A DNA stretch of 31,036 nucleotides from Rhizopus sp. PT2906. Taxonomy: Eukaryota > Mucoromycota > Mucoromycetes > Mucorales > Rhizopodaceae. Positions 21,738-31,036 of the stretch are shown here, in pieces (the first letter of the stretch is position 1; each line of letters begins with the position of its first letter). Location: the NCBI GenBank assembly GCA_025529335.1, contig JAMYHX010000502.1, positions 1 through 31,036 on the forward strand, given 5' to 3'. The translations under genes were made by a program, and so were the position numbers. The notes under the pieces are model-generated. The model did not search any database and was not told the DNA's origin. It worked only from the letters and a program-made list of their open reading frames with translations.

Positions 21738-22772
21738 ATGCAAGACATAGAATATGAATATGAATCTTTGGGTGCAAATTCAACCATGACTCAGAATGCA
21801 ATTGCAGGCGCAATGGCAGGGATTGGAGAACACTGTATAATGTATCCTGTAGACAGCATTCGGGTATGCGTGTTTTTTTTGTTATTGTTCTCGTGTTGAT
21901 ATGACTTAAAAACACCCTTTCTATAGACAAGGATGCAAGTATTATCAGTACCAGAACTCACAACAGCCATCACATCTAGGAAACAGTGGATCAAACAAGG
22001 AAATCTATGGAAGGGCGTTTATTCTGTCATTGCTGGTGCCGGTCCTGCTCATGCTGTTCATTTTGCAACATATGAATTTTGTAAAGAAAGATTCAATAGG
22101 TCTATAGCCTACAGTACTGAGGTGAAACTACCTAATGGGGACGTATTAACAATACCAAGTCATTTGATCGCCTCAGCAGGAGCAGGCGCTATTGCTACAT
22201 TTTCTCATGACTTTTTGTTGACACCATTTGATGGTAAGACTATATAAATATATATTTACTTATGCTTATTGTATATATGTATAGTGATAAAGCAGAGGAT
22301 GCAGATTCAAGGCATAAAATATACATCTGTAAGGGAATGTGCCAAGACGGTGTACAGAACAGAAGGCTTGAAGGCATTTTACATTTCATTTCCTACAACA
22401 CTGTCGATGTCAATACCGTTTCAATCCGTACAGTTTGCAACTTATGAATACTGTCGATCCAAATTGGATCCTGCTGGGACCTACAGCCCAAAGACGCATG
22501 TGATTGCTGGTGCTGTGGCAGGAGCAGTCGCATCATCCGTAACAACACCATTAGATGTGATAAAGACATTGTTACAGACACGTGGAACATCAATAGATCC
22601 AGAAGTAAGAGATGTAAGAGGCTTCAGGCAAGCTGCTCGTTTGATCTATAGTCGTTATGGCATCAAGGGCTTCTTTAGAGGATTCCGACCTAGAGTATTA
22701 ACCAATATGCCAAGTACTGCTATCAGCTGGAGTGTATATGAATATTTCAAGTGGTTTTTAGCAAGCGATTAA
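21738..22772 (+). CDS. Mitochondrial carrier, mitoferrin type (Mrs3/Mrs4)
   Basis: Inner-membrane carrier that imports iron for heme and iron-sulfur cluster synthesis. Three exons: 21738-21863, 21927-22233 and 22285-22772, giving 306 residues. The three carrier repeats are visible through their signatures: PVDSIRTRMQ at about 37-46, PFDVIKQRMQ at about 142-151 and PLDVIKTLLQTRG at about 233-245, each followed by the usual second helix (GVYSVIAGAGPAHAVHF; FYISFPTTLSMSIPFQS; FFRGFRPRVLTNMPSTAIS). GAGPAHAVHFATYE and TTLSMSIPFQ are typical of mitoferrins rather than other carriers. The ATG at 21738 was chosen because it gives a normal short N-terminus; the open frame extends upstream through a (TG)n tract and low-complexity sequence unlikely to be coding. 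The stop lies 107 bp from the convergent Nup192 gene. Confidence 0.93.
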
Positions 22773-22879
22773 GAGGAATTATTTTCATAGAGTGTACATA
22801 TCATGTTTATTTAATAGCTTCATCTTTGTGTAAAATAAAACAGTAATACAAAAGATTCTTTCTTTAATTTATTCATACT

Positions 22880-25800
22880 TTAATTTTCAAAAAACCTTTC
22901 GCTCAAAAATGTCTGAAGCATGTATATCAGCTTAATTCTTAATCTTATATCACCAACTATCTTCTTTTCAACCAACTTCTCCATCGTAGTTGCAGCCTTT
23001 GATAACGTCTCAACAATATCCATAATGTTATCTACAGCAATACTCATCCTTACTTCATCTGAAAGATCAGGCTTGGCAACCCAAAGTGCTGCTTGAGACG
23101 TAAGCATTAACGAGCAACTCTGAATCACATCCATGGCTTGTTCCAATGGTTCGTCCTTTGCGTCTTGCCATTGATTGATCATGACTATACTTGCATTGAT
23201 GCATTCGACAAGTGTACCAAATGATGCTTCGGCATCGGTTGAGGCTCGCATGTTGGGATAAATGATTATATTGCCAAACGGCCATTCGATATCTGGCGCG
23301 GTCAAGACGAGTTCTGAGCTACTCAGCACCACAAGGGACGTCATCATGTGGTGTGTGATGGTCAAGATGGATCGCAGTGTCTTTTGCATAAAGTGGTCTG
23401 TTGTCTCGGTATTGTCCGTGCGATATAACTGTGCTTTCATATGCGAAGGGTGTGTGAAGTAGTAGAGATAACGTTGAAGTAACAGGAGTGAGCAATCCTT
23501 GTATGACGTAAACAAGTTGGTAGCAATGTTTGGTATACGCTCTAGATGCTTGGATAATTCAAAAAAGACAGAGTTGATACGCTCCAGTTCTTCTAAAAGT
23601 GGCATCGAAAGCGATTCAAGAGGAGCGAGTGCAAACAGTGAATCACTGGAGCTATTTGCTTTTTCAAAGGCTTTGCCAATCTGAGGCCCACAGATCTGTA
23701 GTAGGTTCACTGTGCTCTTCAACACAATATCTGATTTGCCATTTGTGCGTAATAAGCTGCTGACTACAGCAAGGATTTGACACCAAATTGAATGCAGAGG
23801 ATTACGTTCGACATAACCAGGCTCTTTCTTGGTCTTGTCTCCAAATCGAATAAACAAATCCAGTGTGCCTTGTTGTAAGCGTGTTGTTAGACGGTTGTTT
23901 GTAAGTGTGTCAAAGACATGGTAAGTGACAAGAGCTTCTGCAGCTTTTGGTATATTGGCCAGAGTCAACAAGAAATACAACGCGATTTCGGCATAGGGTG
24001 TGATATTAAGGCTATAGACACGATCATTCCCAGTCGCTTGCCTACATAATACATATTAATATATGTATATATATATATATATACTTTTCTTTATCATACC
24101 TATCAATTTCATTCAACATGATATCAATACCACCATAAAACAATTTCAGTAAGCTATCAATAGTATGATGTGCCTTGAATTTGAAAATCCATGCTTCTTG
24201 TAAAACACCATATCGTTCATGTACAAGTTCTTGCAACAAGGAAGTCACTATTGTAATATCCTTGATACAACGATTCACATCTTCTTCGCTTGCCGTAGAT
24301 CCTTCTGCGCTATAGGAAAGAGCCTTAATCGACAAAACATGAAAGCTATCACATACAACAGAAAGAACATCTCCAAGACATGTCTGCATCTCTACTGATT
24401 TTAAGAAGTTTTTGTTGACAGATTCCATTGTGCCACGAAGGGTGAATATACACAACATCACTGCTTCCAAAAGAGGTCGATGGAAGTAAACCGCCGTCTT
24501 ATCGCTCACACTATCCTTGTATGCGAGGTTTTCACGAGTAAGTAAATCAGAGAGGGAGATAAGAAGCTGAGAGACTTGCGAAGAGTACTTTTGCTTGGCG
24601 GAATCATCTGTACCAGATAGCGTAGGCTTTGACAAATAGATCCAGTCTTCAATCAGATTTCTGATCAAATGCACTAGCATACTATATGAAGTGAGCGTCA
24701 CACCGTCCTGTCTTTGCTCTGACTTTGCTTGTACAATCAGTTCAGAAAGGAATCCACGAAGGTTATCAAAGCTACCTATATTGTTTTTTTCAACCCATAT
24801 CAAGCCACTGGCATGATGTGAACAAGTCTCGATAAAGGACTTGAAGGAACGAAACAAGACGAGTTGAGAATCAACAACAGAGTAGTTGTGGTTGGCTTCG
24901 ATGACTCTCCTGAGCAGACCATCTGATAATCTTTCAACTTCCAAAGCTGCGTTTATCTTGGGTGTGATCAGCATATTGTCTCTGTCTGCAAGATTGTATT
25001 TTTCCTTAATGTCGCTGTACAAAGAAAACACACGGCTCACAGTCATGCGTAAGTTGTACAGATACGAATCACCATACTGACGAATATCCCCAGGAGCTCC
25101 ATCATCACCCGTGCCAATCACAGCCGACTTGAAAAGCAAAGCAGATGGGTTTTCAATACCAATTGTCCTCAAGAGAACGCCAGCCGAATGATGAACTGAG
25201 TCTGTCAAGCTCGAATCGAAGCTGTTCTTTATATATTCTTGACGCATATGTGAAAGTCTGGTGGGTTCACTCAGCTTAACCAAGAGAGCCTTGAGACCAC
25301 CAGGAAGAGCTTCGAGCATCTTTGAGAGATTACCATTCTTTGACTTTTCGTTACCAGCTGTCAGATGAATCTCGTAAGCAATCACACGCAGAGCAAATGC
25401 TTTGCTCAGGTTCGAGCAACACAATTGACGGACAGACAGGTCAAAATGATCATTTTCACCAAAATCGGTTTCTAAAAAGTTTACGCTTTCCAAGATATCA
25501 GCCGAGGTGTCAACTTCCATGGAAGGATTCAACAGTATCTTGCCAATGACGTCCCATAGAGCGCTATCACTACGCGTATTTTCAACTAGAGCATAGTGAT
25601 CAAACGCGGTTTGCCAGAACGTAGATAAGAAACGTAATACATTTGACACAACAGATGGCTTTTCCAATGACAGGCTAGACCATTTCTCGAGCATGCTGAT
25701 GGCAGCACGAATAGCAGACTCTGTATTGCTCACAGTCGTTGTTTGGGTTAAAGTTTGGCCACCTAACTGGCGAACAGCAGATTTAGGACTGGGCATAATA

Positions 25801-28800
25801 AAGTCTCCACAATCCAAGAAGAGGATGGCCAGACTGGGTTGAGTTTCCAACAAAGTACTGATGAGATGCCAAATAGCAGACAACAAGGTTTCATTCTGTG
25901 AATCGTCCTTTGCAGTTTCAAGATAAGCACGAATGATAGTATGTGCTTCAGCTGTATCGCCAAGGTATTGTACAAAGCTGGGGACAGTCTTCCAAGCAGA
26001 CGTTGTACGGCATAAAAGTGTCAGAACATAGGTTGCTTGAATGGGCAAGGCAATGTTGTGGCGATAATTGATGTGTTTAGCGATACGCAACAAGAAATCA
26101 GAGCAGCTTCCACTAGCAGTACGCTCAAGCATTAAACGTTCAAGTGTGCTTTCACTAATATTCGTTCCTTCATTAATATGTTCCAAACGTCGTTGAAGTA
26201 AGATCTTGATGAAGACAAGAGTGAGTGCTGTCAGCTCTTCAGTACGTTGTGCTTCTTTGATATGACTTGATTTATAGAGAGCATTAGCCATGACGGCCCC
26301 ATCAGAAACTACATCAAGCAAAGGAGATACGTGATAAATACCACCATCGTACAAGAAATTGTTAAAGATGCCGTCGCGTATTCTGCCTAGACTCAAGCCG
26401 GATGTGCTAGGCAGATTAGATTCTCTAAAGTAATTACAAATCACGATAAAGATAGAAAGCAGCTTGATGCCAATAAGATATCTCTCAGAGACCTTTCTAT
26501 AGCGCCAACCAGAATAGGAAGGAAACACTTCGAGCATAAGATAATGCAAGCAGACATAGAGTGTCTCCATCTGTGCTTGAGCATCAGGTGAAAGATTCAC
26601 AGCTGCTTCTCTAACCCACCAGTTGCTTTGAATATCATGAACGAGTCCATGAACGAGATCCAAGAATGACAACAGCAACTCGTAGCTTCCTAGTGTGCAT
26701 TCAAACTTGGCAACAATTTGTTGTATATTCAATGCACGACTTGTAATAAATGGTAGCTTGATCATGCTACCTGTTCTAGGAATAGGTGTGATTCGAGGAA
26801 GCAGAGGTGATTTTTGTAAATAAGGCCAAATATATTGACGATAGTAAGGAAGGAGCATCGTCAAGCATTTGATAGCTAATGTCGCGATAGGAATAGGACA
26901 TTGTTGAATGCCACTGCTGAAACTGAGAATATCGCATAGAATGGATATAAGGATAGGTACTTCATATACTCTACCAGGTACTGCTGCTGTTTTCTGAACG
27001 TGATCCACCAAGGTTGGACCCAGCTTTGGGCTATTGGATAGTACACGATAGATCAAATTGAGAATGCTGATGATAGCTTCAGGATTTTCACCGACCAATG
27101 TGTAATCTTCATCCGTAACGTCAACAGTTGCAGCAGGTTTAGTCTGTTGCATCGAATTTGCCAAAATAGATACCAACATGTGCCATCCAGAATATCCATG
27201 TGCAAACTGTACAATACGACTATCTTGTGTGCTTGACAATAATATGCCACGAGATTGTCGAGGAATACTGATACCGGTGATATAGTCTAATGAGGGTGTG
27301 ATTTGTAAATTTTGGTCAACTTGGACAACTGGCACGTCATTCTCTACAGCTGCTGAAGTAAAGATTGTATCCTTTAATACCACGGTGATTGTCGGTAGCG
27401 CGCTCATGAATTCATATACTTTGTCAACAGGTTTCTCATCTATTCTTGTATCAAGTTCATTAGTAGTAGCCAAGGAAGATAACATGTCTGTTAGGTGAGT
27501 GAAGTAGATAGGGAATCTACCAAGTGCGGCAGTCAGCAAGGAATACTGATTTTGTTGATCGACGTCTTCGTTCCAGAAATCTTGACATGGCATTGGCTGA
27601 TCTCGGTAAAGCAAAGTAAAGCAGTTGATCAGACTAGAGTAACTTTCCATTGGAAGGAACTGAGGAAGCGTAGTTGCCAAGAATGACTTTAAGAGTAATC
27701 TAATAACTACTCTGTAACCAACACTGTTCACATCATCCTCATCACACAGGTTACTTTCAAGGATAGCGTTGATCGTATCAAACACATTCAATTTCAATGC
27801 ACGTCCTACCAAGGTACGTTCCAGATGATCAGATTGTTGAATTGAAATGGTTCTCTCTTCAGCTGCATCAAATCCAGCGGCTCGAGCAAATGATCTATCA
27901 GCCAAAACAGAAGAGGAAACTTGTTGCTTGCCTTCGAGTAATAGCTTTACTTGATCATATCCACTAGGAAGACTTGGTGCAGCATCGACGGCATTTCGTA
28001 AGCAAGTAAGAAAGTATGACCAAGAGAGCAAAAATGCCGAATGCTCTGGACTATATCCCATGTGTAAAACAATTTGATTGATTTTTGCTATTGCGTTGGG
28101 TGAATCGATCAAACTTGCGTCTGCTGCTGCGGGATCCAATTTTACATCCAGCGTAAGATAGGGAGGGATAATCATGCTGACAGCAATCAAAATAGAAATA
28201 CAGCTGACTTGTTCACGGATCCTCTCTCCTTCTGTATCTAAAGCATAGCTGCATACTTGAAATCTTCCAAAGTTGTTGACCTCAAACTCTTGAATAACTG
28301 ACACAACAAAATCTGGTGATAGTGACGTTGTAATGGTAAACAAGAACAAAATTTCCAGCAAAGCCATTTGTTCTTTTACATTTTGCTTTGCCCATGCTGT
28401 TGACCATCCAGGAAAGGAGTAAGTACGCGTTGGTACCTGAGATCGAATAAGCTTGGAGAATTGCAAGAGAAGCTTGTTGACGAATGGTATATTGTTGGTG
28501 CTGTCTTCAAATAGCTTCTCAACCATGTTACTTGCGATATTGTTAAATGGATGTTCACTATCAGAAGATATACGCTGCAGGGACTGAATACATTCCAAAA
28601 GTGAAATACGCTCTTCAAAGTAGAAATTGGCGATACTCATAATCAGTTCTGTGTTTTCGTGCAAAGGAATATCTACAGAGTTTTGTTGGTCAACATATTC
28701 ATGGTTGTCTGTCTTGTAAGAATGCCAAAGAGCAGCACATTGAAGTTCGTTCAGGTTGATGATGTCTGATATCTTCAAGACAAGATCTTTTTCTTTTTGG

Positions 28801-29096
28801 TCAAAGGTAAATGATTTTCCATTGATGCTCACAGTTGTACCCGTTGTTAATTTGGAGCGAGATTGGGCTGAAGCAGCTGTGAATGCGTCAATACCAAGTT
28901 TAAGTTGATCGTATTTTTCTTCAAGTAGTGTCTGGAGTAGATCGGTAGAGCATTGTTCAACGCCTCTTTCAATCGTATCGAATAACTTGCGGTAAGTTCT
29001 ATAATAAAAGCATGAGTCATGTGTGTCCCAACTTATTTCGCGCGTATGTATTTGTATGTACCCAGCGAACTTTTGGCTTCGATCGCTTTCTACCAT
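22880..29096 (-). CDS. NUP192: Nucleoporin Nup192/Nup205 (inner ring scaffold)
   Basis: Huge alpha-solenoid scaffold of the nuclear pore inner ring that binds Nic96/Nup93. Exons on the minus strand: 29096-29062, 28998-24100 and 24041-22880, giving about 2,031 residues, close to human Nup205 (about 2,010) and longer than yeast Nup192 (1,683). The protein is helical throughout, with family-like blocks near the N-terminus (KLFDTIERGVEQCSTDLL, LNELQCAALWHSY, FYFEERISLLECIQSLQRI), the segment QVPTRTYSFPGWSTAWAKQN, and the C-terminal region around SIWCQILAVVSSLL and a closing FLSERFFEN. The first intron (28999-29061) is 63 nt and has no stop in frame, so retention would insert 21 residues; the second (24042-24099) holds a (TA)n tract. 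The 4.9-kb middle exon is unusual here, where other genes are cut every 100-300 nt. Family call comes from length, fold pattern and motifs. Confidence 0.9.
24060..24083. repeat. (TA)n tract inside the second Nup192 intron
   Basis: Alternating TA repeat in the 58-nt intron between the second and third Nup192 exons. The intron interrupts an aspartate-arginine junction (NEIDR, then QATGND). Confidence 0.75.
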
Positions 29097-31036
29097 GAAT
29101 ATAATTTATGTCTTTGTTTAAAGAAATGGGCCTCAGACAAAGACTAGTAAAAAAGACACGAAAAAATACAAAATTTTAACCAAAATGAAATTTTTTGTAG
29201 ACAGTCTGAGATTCAAAGCGAGGCAAAGAGTTATTTTCCAGACAAAAGTAGCAAACATTAAAGCAAGGCAATTGTAAGCTTTTTTCATTATATACTCAAC
29301 TATAAGTCTGTGATAGATTATTATGGCTTAACATTAAGAATCATAAAGTTACTACTAATGATCTAAGCACATGGCTGTCATTACTGATAAATTTGCAGGA
29401 GGAACAGAGACTATGTGTTTGTGGTTACAAAGATACGGATAATCGCATCTATTACTTTCTATAAGCTATTTAATAAGCTCAATTCAAGTGATATAATGGT
29501 ATACCTTGCCTTTAAATGCATATAAGATCAATAATACGCTTTTTAATAAAAAGAAAGCCCTTGAAAAGATAACAGATACTTTGTCAATTCAAAATAAACG
29601 AATACACTCAACAATACAGATGGAACCTAGCATACTTGCCCAGTGATCCAATGAATGAAGAAGTCTATTAATGCAAATCTTTGACCAACAATGGCATAAT
29701 TCCAATGGTTTGGAAACATTCCAATTTATTTGATAAAAAGAGCGTTAATGCATTCAATAAATGGTATACAAACAAAGCAGATTTCACAGCTGCTCACTCA
29801 AAAAGAAGACTTGGTAACGGCAGGAAAGTCAGTGCACGCTCACTGTTTGTTGCAAAGAAATAGTATGTTGGTAAAGGAATTATATAAAATATATCATTGA
29901 CGTATTTGATACATAAAATACTTTCTATCTTACAATAGAGCATACATTCTATTTTTCTTCTGTCGCATCTGGTGTGATAAATAATCACATTGACTACATT
30001 AAATCATACTGAATCTCCCCTAAAAAATACAAATGCGTCTTATTTTCAACTAAAGTTGAATACAACATTGTAGGCTATGCAAGAAAATATTGACATGGGG
30101 ATATTAAGTTCTTGTTTCGGTTCGTGAATGGACAAGTGTTAAGATGATTGAAATCGGAGTAAAGCGCTCAATTGTTGCCGGCCTTGACCATATCTTCTTC
30201 TGTGGGGACAAGCCAACTGATAGAGCCTCAAAAAGGGTCAAAGTAAAAAATTGTTACTTACGAGAAAAATCGCTTTTGTATTGGAAATCGTTTCTATCAT
30301 ATCATGTTTGCTATGAAGATGGTATACAAGGCGTTGAATAATAGAAAGTGGAGAACGACCAACCTCAACATTGATGGCTAGAGTAATGTGCCATCGTTGG
30401 TATACTCTTCTGTCTGTGGCTCTGCCATTTAAATAGTCAATGTGTTGTGTTTTCCGACATATCTTTTTAAATAAATATGTAGAATACGTGCTTTTATTAA
30501 AGTTATTCTATAAGTCGTGTTTGAAGCTTCGTTAAGTTTCAAATCAATTAGTTTTTGTTTGCAGGAATGACTACGAGAACCTAGAAACTGTCTATTCCCG
30601 ACATATTGACACTTTATACCATACGTGCTACTAGCCAGAGTTTCAAAGAATATGCCAAAGGATATTACTTTTAATAAAACATTTGTTGAATTTATGTATA
30701 TTGCACTTAACTTAATCTATCAGTTACATCTTAATCTGTTTCCAAGGACATATGTTTTGCTACCAAAAACTCGAGTTTACATTAAGCTCATTTGAAAAGG
30801 GTAATACTAGGGGCGTTGCAAGAGGATACTGCAAAATCCAAAAAAGGCAATACTCCCCAAACTGCAAAATGCTCTTTTGAAAGCAAGCTGAAGGTTGTTC
30901 AAGTGAAAAATGCATTATACAATTCAATTTATACTTGACTGCTACAGCTCAGAGTGGCATAGCTTATAGAATGTACTTTAAACAATTACTTTGTTTATGC
31001 CCAATCACTCTATGGGTTTTATATCAGCAATCATAT
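29097..31036. other. Right-end region without a supported gene
   Basis: Nearly 2 kb upstream of Nup192 with no recognisable protein. Two short plus-strand frames were examined: 29681-29863 (60 residues, basic end HSKRRLGNGRKVSARSLF) and 30144-30341 (65 residues, FFCGDKPTDRASKRVKVKN). Neither shows a known domain, a pyrimidine leader or a clear promoter, and I could not join them by splicing. The left part should contain the Nup192 promoter. The rest may be decayed repeat DNA, but this cannot be shown from the window. Confidence 0.5.

Noticed and set aside
29681..30341. Two short plus-strand frames near the right end with basic segments
   Set aside because: No family similarity that I can recognise, no splice solution linking them, and no gene-like flanks. 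Mentioned only in the region entry.
1..31036. tRNA, rRNA, CRISPR array, prophage or plasmid features
   Set aside because: A scan for tRNA TψC-loop-like GTTCRA sequences hit only inside coding genes without a cloverleaf; no spaced direct repeats or phage/plasmid genes were seen. The sequence is clearly eukaryotic nuclear DNA.

Overview
This window is nuclear DNA of a filamentous, early-diverging fungus. Mucoromycota, probably Mucorales, is my best inference; species is not resolved. The evidence is AT-rich intergenic DNA, genes split by many short introns (mostly about 50-65 nt, GTAAG-like donors, YAG acceptors), polypyrimidine leaders before start codons, AATAAA-like 3' signals, and a fungal gene set (PMC1-type calcium pump, IML2/TTC39 protein, BCS1, SYLF-SH3 protein, mitoferrin, Brl1/Brr6, Nup192). 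Nothing bacterial, viral or plasmid-like was seen, and no CRISPR array, rRNA or tRNA.

Layout, left to right. 1-2549 (-): 5' part of a Ca2+-ATPase gene running off the left edge. 3377-3652 (-): small unrecognised gene. 4139-5366 (+): proteasome regulator PI31. 5623-7336 (+): CofD/YvcK-like (UPF0052) protein. 8242-8556 (+): small zinc-ribbon-like protein. 8722-11584 (-): IML2/TTC39 TPR protein with an 8-nt microexon. 11991-13926 (+): mitochondrial AAA chaperone BCS1. 13937-14644 (-): intronless deoxyribose-phosphate aldolase, tail to tail with BCS1 and 10 bp from it. 14927-16365 (+): SYLF-SH3 protein of the Ysc84/Lsb3 type. 16366-18394: gene-poor DNA with a decayed Tc1/mariner transposase and simple repeats. 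18395-20304 (+): RBR ubiquitin ligase of the Ariadne family. 20531-21564 (+): Brl1/Brr6 nuclear-envelope protein. 21738-22772 (+): mitoferrin-type iron carrier. 22880-29096 (-): very large nucleoporin Nup192/Nup205. 29097-31036: no gene that I can support.

These are mostly housekeeping genes of a eukaryotic cell and do not form one pathway. Two loose themes stand out. Two nuclear-pore genes (Brl1/Brr6 as assembly factor, Nup192 as inner-ring scaffold) lie on either side of the mitoferrin gene. Three proteins relate to mitochondria (BCS1, mitoferrin, and probably the IML2-like protein). Gene models were built by hand from reading frame, splice signals and remembered family motifs; in each multi-exon model the exon lengths sum to an intact frame.

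I found no convincing undescribed multi-gene system. The items most worth following are the CofD-like protein (bacterial/archaeal family, role in fungi unclear), the microexons, a probable GC-AG intron, an in-frame stop-free intron in Nup192, a shared palindromic poly(A) element between BCS1 and DeoC, and two small orphan proteins.
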